Shown here: piece by piece, positions 24,413-35,977 of the stretch
How positions within the stretch are numbered: position 1 is the stretch's first letter
Layout: each line of letters starts with the position of its first letter
Source: Paratinospora sagittata
Lineage: Eukaryota > Streptophyta > Magnoliopsida > Ranunculales > Menispermaceae
DNA length: 64,000 nucleotides
Reading direction: 5' to 3'
NCBI GenBank assembly: GCA_035771175.1
Contig: CM069594.1
Coordinates: 14,789,670 to 14,853,669, forward strand
The notes under the pieces: generated by a model
What the model saw: the letters and a program-made list of their open reading frames with translations, nothing else
Database searches by the model: none
What the model was told of the DNA's origin: nothing
Translations under genes and position numbers: made by a program

Positions 24413-25423
24413 GTATATCGACCCGCTATCTGTCAATAGAGAACATGATACACAACCAAATAGCACTCTATCCACGTCTGAGACAAAAATCAGATATTTC
24501 TAACGAGAAAAATGTGGGCACTTCTGCTTGCTCGATTTTCCTATTCCTTACTCTGTTTTGCCAGGTTATCTTAATTGAAATATGCTCTACTAACACCTAG
24601 ATGATTCCCTTTGTCTCGCAAGCCCAAAACAACTTTAGATTAAACAATGTTTTGAATTCAAATCATTTTGTACTCACTTGCTCTTTAACCTGCAACTTCT
24701 ATTTTTATAAAACACTCATTCTCTGATTTTCAAAAATACAACACGCACGATTTTCGTAAGTTAGATTGAGCTTTCCAAAGAGTTTTTCAAGAGAAGAAAG
24801 CAATGATTCTTGCATTTGCCAAAACAAGCTTCGAATTGAATCAAAATTACAATCTGTCTTGATGATAATTTCATTGTTCAGCAAGTTCTTGATTTTATCC
24901 CTTTTGTGCTTAGATTTGCAGAGGGTATCCATTGTTTTAAATTGTAAGTATATGAACTGGTCTCGGTAAGATAACACATCAAAAAAAACACAACACCTGT
25001 ATTGCATCAACAACGCGTCAAACAATAGCTTTCGAAGTCTACAAAGATCAAGCTCGAAGAACGAAGACATATCTCATGTCTAATGTATTAGTTTGATCTT
25101 TGGTGTGTAGGGTAACCTCTCGATCAAACTCAGCACTAAAACTCTAAAAATTGCAAAGTCTTCAAAATCACTTCGATATAGTATTTCATTTTGAAAAAAT
25201 GTTTTCCGTAAGGTTTTAATCATAATTTCAACGAGTTTTGAATTATTTAAAAGTGTTTTGAGTCAATGGAATGGTTCTTGAGTGTCAAAATATTAATTTT
25301 TCAAAAATAACGCTATCCAGCAATTTGCCAAAATTCTCGAGAACGCACTAGCGCACTATTAGTGTTGATAGCACGTTGATAGGGTTCTATAATAAGACAT
25401 TTGTTTTTTCTGGAAAATTGTCT

Positions 25424-25435
25424 ATAGCGCGCTAT
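25424..25435. repeat. Palindrome ATAGCGCGCTAT, first of pair (representative, U22)
   Basis: Perfect 12 bp palindrome. It recurs at the same place in most units of zones A-C and in the 1152 bp units of zone D. In the 1150 bp units it is contracted by one GC (ATAGCGCTAT) or altered to ATGGCGCTAT. Confidence 0.85.
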
Positions 25436-25497
25436 CCCCTTTGATGACTCGCTATAAAGCTGTTGCCTTGATCTTTTCATTTTTAGTAAAATGGGCA

Positions 25498-25509
25498 ATA
25501 GCGCGCTAT
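25498..25509. repeat. Palindrome ATAGCGCGCTAT, second of pair (representative, U22)
   Basis: Second copy 74 bp after the first. It is the more stable copy in contracted zone D units, but in alpha-type and 1152 bp zone D units it is broken (ATAGTTCGCTAT). Confidence 0.83.
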
Positions 25510-25564
25510 AGGCCTTGATAACACGCTCTCGGAAAGTCTAAAAAACTCAAGCTCTCTAGTTTGT

Positions 25565-26716
25565 GTATATGGACCCGCTATCTGTCAATAGAGAACATGA
25601 TACACAACCAAATAGCACACTATCCACGTCTGAGACCAAAATCAGATATTTCTAACGAGAAAAATGTGGGCACTTCTGCTTGCTCGATTTTTCTATTCCT
25701 TACTCAGTTTTGCCAGGTTATCTTAATTGAAATATGCTCTACTAACACCTAGATGATTCCCTTTGTCTCGCAAGCCCAAAACAACTTTAGATTAAACAAT
25801 GTTTTGAATTCAAATCATTTTGTACTCACTTGCTCTTTAACCTGCAACTTCTATTTTTATAAAACACTCATTCTCTGATTTTCAAAAATACAACACGCAC
25901 GATTTTTGTAAGTTAGATTGAGCTTTCCAAAGAGTTTTTCAAGAGAAGAAAGTAATGATTCTTGCATTTGCTAAAACAAGCTTCGAATTGAATCAAAATT
26001 GCAATATATCTTGATGATAACGTCATTGTTCAGCAAGTTCTTCACTTTATCCCTTTTGTGCTTAGATTTGCAGAGGGTATCCATTGTTTTAAACTGTAAG
26101 TATATGAAGTGGTCTCGGTAAGATAACACATCAAAAAGAACACAACACCTGTATTGCATCAAGAGCATATCAAACAATAGCTTTCGAAATCTACAAAGAT
26201 CAAGCTCGAAGAACGAAGACATATCTCATGTCTAATCCATTAGTTTTATCTTTGGTGTGTAGGGTAACTTCTCGATCAATCTTAGCACTAAAACTCTGAA
26301 AATTGCAAAGTCTTCAAAATCAGTTCGATATAGTATTTCATTTTGAAAAAATGTTTTCCGAAAGGTTTTAATCATAATTTCAATGAGTTTTGAATTATTT
26401 AAAAGTGTTTTGAGTCAATGGAATGGTTCTTGAGTGTCAAATTATTAATTTTTCATAAATAAGGCTATCCAGCAATTTGCCGAAATTCTCGAGAAGGCAC
26501 TAGCGCACCATCAGTGTTGATAGCACGTTAATAGGGTTCTATAAGAAGACATTTGTTTTTTCTGGAAAATTGTCTATAGCGCGCTATCCCCTTTGATGAC
26601 TAGCTATAAAGCTGTTGCCTTGATCTTTTCATTTTTAGTAAAATGGGCAATAGCGCGCTATAGGCCTTGATCACACGCTATCGGAAAGTCTAAAAAACTC
26701 AAGCTCTCTAGTTTGT
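25565..26716 (+). repeat. Monomer U23, zone B/delta mosaic, 1152 bp
   Basis: Starts as the dimer second member (TATGGACCC, GCACACTATCC, GCAAGCCC). From about 25960 it is delta-like (TTGCTAAAAC, CAATATATC, CTTCTCGATCAATCTT) and it ends like U17. Private: GAGCATATC, TCGAAATCTAC and CTAATCCATTAG. Confidence 0.9.
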
Positions 26717-27867
26717 GTATATCGACCTGCTATCTGTCAATAGAGAACATGATACACAACCAAATAGCACTCTATCCACGTCTGAGACAAAAATCAGATA
26801 TTTCTAACGAGAAAAATGTGGGCACTTCTGCTTGCTCGATTTTTCTATTCCTTACACAGTTTTGCCAGGTTATCTTAATTGAAATATGCTCTACTAACAC
26901 CTAAATGATTCCCTTTGTCTCGCACGCCCATAACAACTTTAGATTAAACAATGTTTTGAATTCAAATCATTTTGTACTCACTTGCTCTTTAACCTGCAAC
27001 TTCTATTTTTATAAAACACTCATTCTCTAATTTTCAAAAATACAACACACACGATTTTTGTAAGTTAGATTGAGCTTTCCAAAGAGTTTTTCAAGAGAAG
27101 AAAGTAATGATTCTTGCATTTGCCAAAACAAGCTTCGAATTGAATCAAAATTGCAATCTGTCTTGATGATAACGTCATTGTTCAGCAAGTTCTTCATTTT
27201 ATCCCTTTTGTGCTTAGGTTTGCAGAGGGTATCCATTGTTTTAAACTGTAAGTATATGAAGTGGTCTCGGTAAGATAACACATCAAAAAGAACACAACAC
27301 CTGTATTGCATCAAGAGCACATCAAACAATAGCTTTGGAAGTCTACAAAGATCAAGCTCGAAGAACGAAGACATATCTCATGTCTAATGTATTAGTTTGA
27401 TCTTTGGTGTGTAGGGTAACCTCTCGATCAAACTCAGCACTAAAACTCTGAAAATTGCAAAGTCTTCAAAATCAGTTCGATATAGTATTTCATTTTGAAA
27501 AAACGTTTTCCGTAAGGTTTTAATCATAATTTCAACGAGTTTTGAATTATTTAAAAGTGTTTTGAGTCAATGGAATGGTTCTTGAGTGTCAAAATATTAA
27601 TTTTTCAAAAATGAGGCTATCCAGCAATTTGCCAAAATTCTCGAGAAGGCACTACGCACTATCAGTGTTGATAGCACGTTGATAGGGTTCTATAATAAGA
27701 CATTTGTTTTTTCTGGAAAATTGTCTATAGCGCGCTATCCCCTTTGATGACTCGCTATAAAGCTGTTGCCTTGATCATTTCATTTTTAGTAAAATGGGCA
27801 ATAGCGCGCTATAGGCCTTGATAACACGCTATTGGAAAGTCTAAAAAACTCAAGCTCTCTAGTTTGT
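26717..27867 (+). repeat. Monomer U24, 1151 bp
   Basis: One base short because of CACTACGCACTATC. Private: CTCTAATTTTC, TTTGGAAGTC, AAAAACGTTTTCC, AAATGAGGC, TTGATCATTTC and CGCTATTGG. Last unit before the six-monomer duplication. Confidence 0.93.
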
Positions 27868-29019
27868 GTATATCGACCCGCTATCTGTCAATAGAGAACG
27901 TGATACACAACCAAATAGCACTCTATCCACGTCTGAGACCAAAATCAGATATTTCTAACGAGAAAAATGTGGGCACTTCTGCTTGCTCGATTTTTCTATT
28001 CCTTACTCAGTTTTGCCAGGTTATCTTAATTGAAATATGCTCTACTAACACCTAGATGATTCCCTTTGTCTCGCAAGCCCAAAACAACTTTAGATTAAAC
28101 AATGTTTTGAATTCAAATCATTTTGTACTCACTTGCTCTTTAACCTGCAACTTCTATTTTTATAAAACACTCATTCTCTGATTTTCAAAAATACAACACG
28201 CACGATTTTCGTAAGTTAGATTGAGCTTTCCAAAGAGTTTTTCAAGAGAAGAAAGCAATGATTCTTGCATTTGCCAAAACAAGTTTCGAATTGAATCAAA
28301 ATTACAATCTGTCTTGATGATAACGTCATTGTTCAGCAAGTTCTTCATTTTATCCCTTTTGTGCTTAGATTTGCAGAGGGTATCCATTGTTTTAAATTGT
28401 AAGTATATGAAGTGGTCTCGGTAAGATAACACATCAAAAAAAACACAACACCTGTATTGCATCAAGAACGCATCAAACAATAGCTTTCGAAGTCTACAAA
28501 GATCAAGCTCGAAGAACGAAGACATATCTCATGTCTAATGCATTAGTTTGATCTTTGGTGTGTAGGGTAACCTCTCGATCAAACTCAGCACTAAAACTCT
28601 AAAAATTGCAAAGTCTTCAAAATCACTTCGATATAGTATTTCATTTTGAAAAAATGTTTTCCGTAAGGTTTTAATCATAATTTCAATGAGTTTTGAATTA
28701 TTTAAAAGTGTTTTGAGTCAATGGAATGGTTCTTGAGTGTCAAAATATTAATTTTTCAAAAATAAGGCTTTCCAGCAATTTGCCAAAATTCTCGAGAAGG
28801 AACTAGCGCACTATCAGTGTTGATAGCACGTTGATAGGGTTCTATAATAAGACATTTGTTTTTTCTGGAAAAATGACTATAGCGCGCTATCCCCTTTGAT
28901 GACTCGCTATAAAGCTGTTGCCTTGATCTTTCCATTTTTAGTAAAATGGGCAATAGCGCGCTATAGGCCTTGATAACACGCTATCGGAAAGTCTAAAAAA
29001 CTCAAGCTCTCTAGTATGT
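27868..29019 (+). repeat. Monomer U25, zone C position 1, 1152 bp
   Basis: Resembles zone B first members in its 5' half (GCAAGCCC, GATTTTCGTAAG, AACTCTAAAAATTG). AAGTTTCG destroys the HindIII site that copy U31 keeps. Ends in the TATGTGTATATCG junction typical of a unit preceding gamma. Confidence 0.94.
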
Positions 29020-29090
29020 GTATATCGACCTGCTATAGCCTGCTATCTGTCAATAGAGAACGTGATACGCAACCCAATAGCACTCTATCC
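28808..29090 (+). repeat. CTAT/ATAG motif cluster (representative, end of U25 into U26)
   Basis: I count ten CTAT and eight ATAG words in about 280 bp, including two perfect 12 bp palindromes ATAGCGCGCTAT and the hairpin CTATCA-GTGT-TGATAG. The same cluster spans the end of every monomer and the start of the next, and is nearly absent from the remaining ~870 bp. Function is unknown. Clustered short palindromes of this kind could be protein-binding sites or the remnant of a transposon end; both are inference. Confidence 0.75.
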
Positions 29091-30210
29091 ACGTCTGAGA
29101 CAAAAATCCGATATTTCTAACGAGAAAAATTTGGGCACTTCTGCTTGCTCGAATTTTCTATTCCTTACTCAGTTTTGCCAGGTTATCTTAATTGAAATAT
29201 GTTCTACTAACACCTAGATGATTCCCTTTGTCTCGCACGCCCATAACAACTTTAGATTAAACAATGTTTTAAATTCAAATCATGTTGTACTCTCTTGCTC
29301 TTAAACCTGCAACTGCTAATTATATAAAACCCTCATTCTCTGATTTTCAAAGATAGAACACACATGATTTTTGCAAGTTACACTGAGCTTTCCAAAGAGC
29401 GTTTAAATAGAAGAAAGTCGTGATTCTTGCATTTTCCCAAACAACCTTCAAACTGAATCAAAATTGCAAACTGTCTTGAAGATAACCTCATTATTTCGCA
29501 AGTTCTTCATTTTATCCCTTTTGTGCTGAGATTTCCAAAGGCTATCTATTGTTTTAAACTGAAAGTATATGAAGTGTTCTCGATAAGAGAACACATCAAA
29601 CAAGAACATATCACCTGTATTTTTTTTTTCTAAGAGCTACAACTAAACATGAACAACACATCGAACAATAGCTATCGAAGTCTACAACGATCAAGCTCGA
29701 AGAACAAAGACATATCTCATGTCTAATGCATTAGTTTGATCTTTGGTGTGTAGGGTAACCTCTCGATCAAACCCAGCACTAAAACTCTGAAAATTGCAAA
29801 GTCTTCAAAATCACTTCGATATAGTATTTCATTTTGAAAAAATGTTTTTCGTAAGGTTTTAATCATAATTTCATCGAGTTTTGAATTATTTAAAAGTGTT
29901 TTGAGTCAATGGAATGGTTCTTGAGTGTCAAAATATTAATATTTCAAAAATAAGGCTATCATCCAGCAATTTGCCAAAATTCTCGAGAAGGCACTAGCGC
30001 ACTATCAGTGTTGATAGCACGTTGATAGGGTTCTATAATAAGACAATTATTTTTTCCGGAAAATTGTCTATAGCCCGCTATCCCCTTTGATGACTCGCTC
30101 TAAAGCTGTTGCCTTGATCTTTTCATTTTTAGTAAAATGGGCAATAGTTCGCTATAGGCCTTGATAACACGCTATCGAAAAGTCTAAAAAACTCAAGCTC
30201 TCTAGTTTGT
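29020..30210 (+). repeat. Monomer U26, zone C position 2, gamma mosaic, 1191 bp
   Basis: Has the 10 bp gamma duplication at its start, common-type sequence to about 29265, gamma sequence from 29271 to about 29690 with the T-rich segment, then common-type sequence with an extra ATC triplet (GGCTATCATCC). Longest unit class in the window. Confidence 0.94.
29622..29647 (+). other. Gamma-specific T-rich insertion, U26
   Basis: Same segment, ending ACTAAACATG where zone A has ACTAATCATC, so zone C holds its own gamma lineage. Confidence 0.88.
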
Positions 30211-31363
30211 GTATATCGACCCGCTATCTGTCAATAGAGAACATGATACACAACCAAATAGCACTCTATCCACGTCTGAGACCAAAATCAGATATTTCTA
30301 ACGAGAAAAATGTGGGCACTTCTGCTTGCTCGATTTTTCTATTCCTTACACAGTTTTGCCAGGTTATCTTAATTGAAATATGCTCTACTAACACCTAAAT
30401 GATTCCCTTTGTCTCGCACGCCCATAACAACTTTAGATTAAACAATGTTTTGAATTCAAATCATTTTGTACTCACTTGCTCTTTAACCTGCAACTTCTAT
30501 TTTTATAAAACACTCATTCTCTGATTTTCAAAAATACAACACACACGATTTTTGTAAGTTAGATTGAGCTTTCCAAAGAGTTTTTCAAGAGAAGAAAGTA
30601 ATGATTCTTGCATTTGCCAAAACAAGCTTCGAATTGAATCAAAATTGCAATCTGTCTTGATGGTAACGTCATTGTTCAGCAAGTTCTTCATTTTATCCCT
30701 TTTGTGCTTAGATTTGCAGAGGGTATCCATTGTTTTAAACTGTAAGTATATGAAGTGGTCTCGGTAAGATAACACATCAAAAAAGAACACAACACCAGTA
30801 ATGCATCAAGAGCACATCAAACAATAGCTTTCGAAGTCTACAAAAATCAAGCTCGAAGAACGAAGACATATCTCACGTCTAATGCATTAGTTTAATCTTT
30901 GGTGTGTAGGGTAACCTCTCGAACAAACTCAGCACTAAAACTCTGAAAATTGCAAAGTCTTCAAAATCACTTCGATATAGTATTTCATTTTGAAAAAATG
31001 TTTTCCGTAAGGTTTTAATCATAATTTCAATGAGTTTTGAATTATTTAAAAGTGTTTTTAGTCAATGAAATGGTTCTTGAGTGTCAAAATATTAATTTTT
31101 CAAAAATAAGGCTATCCAGCAATTTGCAAAAATTCTCGAGAAGGCACTAGCGCACTATCAGTGTTGATAACACGTTGATAGGGTTCTATAATAAGACATT
31201 TGTTTTTTCTGGAAAATTGTCTATAGCGCGCTATCCCCTTTGATGACTCGCTATAAAACTGTTGCCTTGATCTTTTTCTTGTTAGTAAAATGGGCATTAG
31301 CGCGCTATAGGCCTTGATAACACGCTATCGGAAAGTCTAAAAAACTCAAGGTCTCTAGTTTGT
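30211..31363 (+). repeat. Monomer U27, zone C position 3, 1153 bp
   Basis: Private to positions U27/U33: ATGGTAACG, ACACCAGTAATGC, TCTCACGTC, TCGAACAAACTC and TTTTTCTTGTTAG. U27 alone has AGTGTTTTTAGTC. Confidence 0.94.
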
Positions 31364-32520
31364 GTATATCGACCTGCTATCTGTCAATAGAGAACATGAT
31401 ACACAACCAAATAGCACTCTATCCACGTCTGAGACAAAAATCAGATATTTCTAACGAGAAAAATGTGGGCACTTCTGTTTGCTCGATTTTTCTATTCCTT
31501 ACACAGTTTTGCCAGGTTTTCTTAATTGAAATATGCTCTACTAACACCTAGATGATTCCCTTTGTCTCGCGCGCCCAAAACAACTTTCGATTAAACAATG
31601 TTTTGAATTCAAATCATTTTGTACTCACTTGCTCTTTAACATGCAACTTCTATTTTTATAAAACACTCATTCTCTGATTTTCAAAAATACAACACGCACG
31701 ATTTTTGTAAGTTAGATTGAGCTTACCAAAGAGTTTTTCAAGAGAAGAAAGTAATGATTCTTGCATTTGCCAAAACAAGCTTCGAATTGAATCAAAATTG
31801 CAATCTGTCTTGATGATAACGTCATTCTTCAACAAGTTCTTCATTTTATCCCTTTTGTGCTTAGATTTGCAGAGGGTATCCATTGTTTTAAACTGTAAGT
31901 ATATGAAGTGGTCTCGGTAAGATAACAACATCAAAAAAGACCACAACAACTATATTGCATTAAGAACACATCAAACAATAGCTTTCGAAATCTACAAAGA
32001 TCAAGCTCGAAGAACGAAGACATATCTCATGTCTAATGCATTAGTTTGATCTTTGGTGTGTAGGGTAACCTCTTGATCAAACTCAGCACTAAAACTCTGA
32101 AAATTGCAAAGTCTTCAAAATCACTTCGATATAGTATTTTATTTTGAAAAAATGTTTTCCGTAAGGTTTTAATCATAATTTCAATGAGTTTTGAATTATT
32201 TAAAAGTGTTTTGAGTCAATGGAATTGTTCTTGAGTGTCAAAATATTAATTTTTCAAAAATAAGGCTATCATCCAGCAATTTGCCAAAATTCTCGAGAAG
32301 GCACTAACGCACTATCAGTGTTGATTGCACGTTGATAGGGTTCTATAATAAGACATTTGTTTTTTCTGGAAAATTGTCTATAGCGCGCTATCCCCTTTGA
32401 TGACTCGTTATAAAGTTGTTGCCTTGATCTTTTCATTTTTAGAAAAATGGGCAATAGCGCGCTATAGGCCTTGATAACACGCTATCGAAAAGTCTAAAAA
32501 ACTCAAGCTCTCTAGTTTGT
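31364..32520 (+). repeat. Monomer U28, zone C position 4, 1157 bp
   Basis: Contains AACAACATC (one extra base), GACCACAACAACTAT and the extra ATC triplet. Also GCGCGCCC, CTTTCGATT, GAGCTTACC and TTGATTGCAC. Confidence 0.94.
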
Positions 32521-33675
32521 GTATATCGACCTGCTATCTGTCAATAGAGAACATGATACACAACCAAATAGCACTCTATCCACGTCTGAGACAAAAATCA
32601 GATATTTCTAACGAGAAAAATTTGGGCACATCTGCTTGCTAGATTTTTCTATTCCTTACTCAGTTTTGCCAGGTTATCTTAATTGAAATATGTTCTACTA
32701 ACACCAAGATGATTCCCTTTGTCTCGCACGCCCATAACAACTTTAGATTAAAGAGTGTTTTGAATTCAAATCATTTTGTACTCACTTGCTCTTTAACCTG
32801 CAACTTCTATTTTTATAAAACACTCATTCTCTGATTTTCAAAAATACAACACGCACGATTTTTGTAAGTTAGATTGAGCTCACCAAAAAGTTTTTCAAGA
32901 GAAGAAAGTAATGATTCTTGCATTTGCCAAAACAAGCTTCGAATTGAATCAAAATTGCAATCTGTCTTGATGATAACGTCATTTTTCAACGAGTTCTTCA
33001 TTTTATCCCCTTTGTGCTTAGATTTGCGGAGGGTATCCATTGTTTTAAACTGTGAGTATATGAAGTGGTCTCGGTAAGATAACAACATCAAAAAAGAACA
33101 CAACACCTGTATTGCATTAAGAACACATCAAACAATAGCTTTCGAAGTCTACAAAGATCAAGCTCGAAGAACGAAGACATATCTCATGTCTAATGCATTA
33201 GTTTGATCTTTGGTGTGTAGGGTAACCTCTCGATCAAACTCAGCACTAAAACTCTGAAAATTTCAAAGTCTTCAAAATCACTTTGATATAGTATTTTATT
33301 TTGAAAAAATGTTTTCCGTAAGGTTTTAATCATAATTTCACTGAGTTTTGAATTATTTAAAAGTGTTTTGAGTCAATGGAATGGTTCTTGAGTGTCAAAA
33401 TATTAATTTTTCAAAAATAAGGCTATCATCCATCAATTTGCCAAAATTCTCGAGAAGGCACTAACGCACTATCAGTGTTGATAGCACGTTGATAGGGTTC
33501 TATAATAAGACATTTGTTTTTTCTGGAAAATTGTCTATAGCGCTATCCCCTTTGATGACTGGCTATAAAGTTGTTGCCTTGATCTTTTCATTTTTAGTAA
33601 AATGGGCATTAGCGCGCTATAGGCCTTGATAACACGCTATCGGAAAGTCTAAAAAACTCAAGGTCTCTAGTTTGT
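32521..33675 (+). repeat. Monomer U29, zone C position 5, 1155 bp
   Basis: Carries the ATC triplet and the two-base contraction of the first palindrome (TATAGCGCTATC). Private: GGGCACATC, GCTAGATTTT, TTAAAGAGTG, GAGCTCACC, GAACTCG on the minus strand at the ACGAGTTC site, and CATCCATC. Confidence 0.93.
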
Positions 33676-34825
33676 GTATATCGACCTGCTATCTGTCAAT
33701 AGAGAACATGATACACAACCAAATAGCACTCTATCCACGTCTGAGACAAAAATCAGATATTTCTAACGAGAAAAATTTGGGCACTTCTGCTTGCTCGATT
33801 TTTCTATTCCTTACTCAGGTTTGCCAGGTTATCTTAATTGAAATATGTTCTACTAACACCAAGATGATTCCCTTTGTCTCGCACGCCCATAACAACTTTA
33901 GATTAAACAATGTTTTGAATTCAAATCATTTTGTACTCACTTGCTCTTTAACATGCAACTTCTATTTTTATAAAACACTCATTCTCTGATTTTCAAAAAT
34001 ACAACAAGCACGATTTTTGTAAGTTAGATTGAGCTTTCCAAAGAGTTTTTCAAAAGAAGAAAGTAATGATTCTTGCATTTTCCAAAACAAGCTTCGAATT
34101 GAATCAAAATTGCAATCTGTCTTGATGATAACGTCATTGTTCAGCAAGTTCTTCATTTTATCCCTTTTGTGCTTAGATTTGCAGAGGGTATCCATTGTTT
34201 TAAACTGTAAGTATATGAAGTGGTCTAGGTAAGATAACACATCAAAAAGAACACAACACCTGTATTGCATCAAGAGCACATCAAACAATAGCTTTCGAAG
34301 TCTACAAAGATCTAGCTCGAAGAACGAAGACATATCTCATGTCTAATTCATTAGTTTGATCTTTGGTGTGTAGGGTAACCTCTCGATCAAACTCGGCACT
34401 AAAACTCTGAAAATTGCAAAGTCTTCAAAATCACTTCGATATAGTATTTCATTTTGAAAAAATGATTTCCGTAAGGTTTTAATCATAATTTCAATGAGTT
34501 TTGAATTATTTAAAAGTGTTTTGAGTCAATGGAATGGTTCTTGAGTGTCAAAATTTTAATTTTTCAAAAATAAGGCTATCCAGCAATTTGCCAAAATTCT
34601 CGAGAAGGCACTAGCGCACTATCAGTGTTGATAGCACGGAGATAGGGTTCTATAATAAGACAATTGTTTTTTCTGGAAAATTGTCTATAGCGCTATCCCC
34701 TTTGATGACTGGCTATAAAGTTGTTGCCTTGATCTTTTCATTTTTAGTAAAATGGGCAATAGCGCGCTATAGGCCTTGATAACACGCTATCGGAAAGTCT
34801 GAAAAACTCGAGCTCTCTAGTTTGT
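33676..34825 (+). repeat. Monomer U30, zone C position 6, 1150 bp
   Basis: Contracted palindrome. Private: ACTCAGGTTTG, CACCAAGATG, CAAAAGAAG, GTCTAGGTAAG, CTAATTCATTAG and ACGGAGATAG. The ends CTGAAAAACTCGAGC and ACGGAGATAG foreshadow zone D. Confidence 0.94.
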
Positions 34826-35977
34826 GTATATCGACCCGCTATCTGTCAATAGAGAACATGATACACAACCAAATAGCACTCTATCCACGTCTGAGACCAA
34901 AATCAGATATTTCTAACGAGAAAAATGTGGGCACTTCTGCTTGCTCGATTTTTCTATTCCTTACTCAGTTTTGCCAGGTTATCTTAATTGAAATATGCTC
35001 TACTAACACCTAGATGATTCCCTTTGTCTCGCAAGCCCAAAACAACTTTAGATTAAACAATGTTTTGAATTCAAATCATTTTGTACTCACTTGCTCTTTA
35101 ACCTGCAACTTCTATTTTTATAAAACACTCATTCTCTGATTTTCAAAAATACAACACGCACGATTTTCGTAAGTTAGATTGAGCTTTCCAAAGAGTTTTT
35201 CAAGAGAAGAAAGCAATGATTCTTGCATTTGCCAAAACAAGCTTCGAATTGAATCAAAATTACAATCTGTCTTGATGATAACGTCATTGTTCAGCAAGTT
35301 CTTCATTTTATCCCTTTTGTGCTTAGATTTGCAGAGGGTATCCATTGTTTTAAATTGTAAGTATATGAAGTGGTCTCGGTAAGATAACACATCAAAAAAA
35401 ACACAACACCTGTATTGCATCAAGAACGCATCAAACAATAGCTTTCGAAGTCTACAAAGATCAAGCTCGAAGAACGAAGACATATCTCATGTCTAATGCA
35501 TTAGTTTGATCTTTGGTGTGTAGGGTAACCTCTCGATCAAACTCAGCACTAAAACTCTAAAAATTGCAAAGTCTTCAAAATCACTTCGATATAGTATTTC
35601 ATTTTGAAAAAATGTTTTCCGTAAGGTTTTAATCATAATTTCAATGAGTTTTGAATTATTTAAAAGTGTTTTGAGTCAATGGAATGGTTCTTGAGTGTCA
35701 AAATATTAATTTTTCAAAAATAAGGCTTTCCAGCAATTCGCCAAAATTCTGGAGAAGGAACTAGCGCACTATCAGTGTTGATAGCACGTTGATAGGGTTC
35801 TATAATAAGACATTTGTTTTTTCTGGAAAAATGACTATAGCGCGCTATCCCCTTTGATGACTCGCTATAAAGCTGTTGCCTTGATCTTTCCATTTTTAGT
35901 AAAATGGGCAATAGCGCGCTATAGGCCTTGATAACACGCTATCGGAAAGTCTAAAAAACTCAAGCTCTCTAGTATGT
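34826..35977 (+). repeat. Monomer U31, zone C copy 2 position 1, 1152 bp
   Basis: Copy of U25. Differences found: 34858, 35242 (HindIII present here), 35739 and 35751 (XhoI lost here). Confidence 0.95.

Larger units (their letters stand above)
24413..25564 (+). repeat. Monomer U22, zone B dimer first member, 1152 bp
   Basis: Shares TTACTCTGTTTTG with U18. Private: ATGAACTGG, CATCAACAACGCG, AATAACGCTATCC and CACTATTAGTG. Ends CGCTCTCGG. Confidence 0.93.
18653..27867 (+). repeat. Zone B: 1152 bp monomers with dimeric periodicity
   Basis: U17-U24 are seven 1152 bp units and one 1151 bp unit. Private variants alternate, so U18-U19 match U20-U21 at 2304 bp, and U22-U23 begin the same alternation. 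A delta-like 3' half (AAGAAGACAT, GACTAGC, TTGATCACACG) recurs at the ends of U17, U21 and U23, so the dimers are mixed with delta-derived segments. Confidence 0.85.
27868..34825 (+). repeat. Zone C six-monomer block, copy 1 (6958 bp)
   Basis: Six monomers U25-U30 of 1152, 1191, 1153, 1157, 1155 and 1150 bp. The second is gamma-like. The block is followed directly by a second copy with the same six lengths. I found eight single-base differences between the copies and no indel. Confidence 0.95.

Noticed and set aside
28808..29090. The CTAT/ATAG cluster as an intact transposable element
   Set aside because: No terminal inverted repeats with target-site duplications bound it and there is no coding capacity; a transposon origin stays a hypothesis only.
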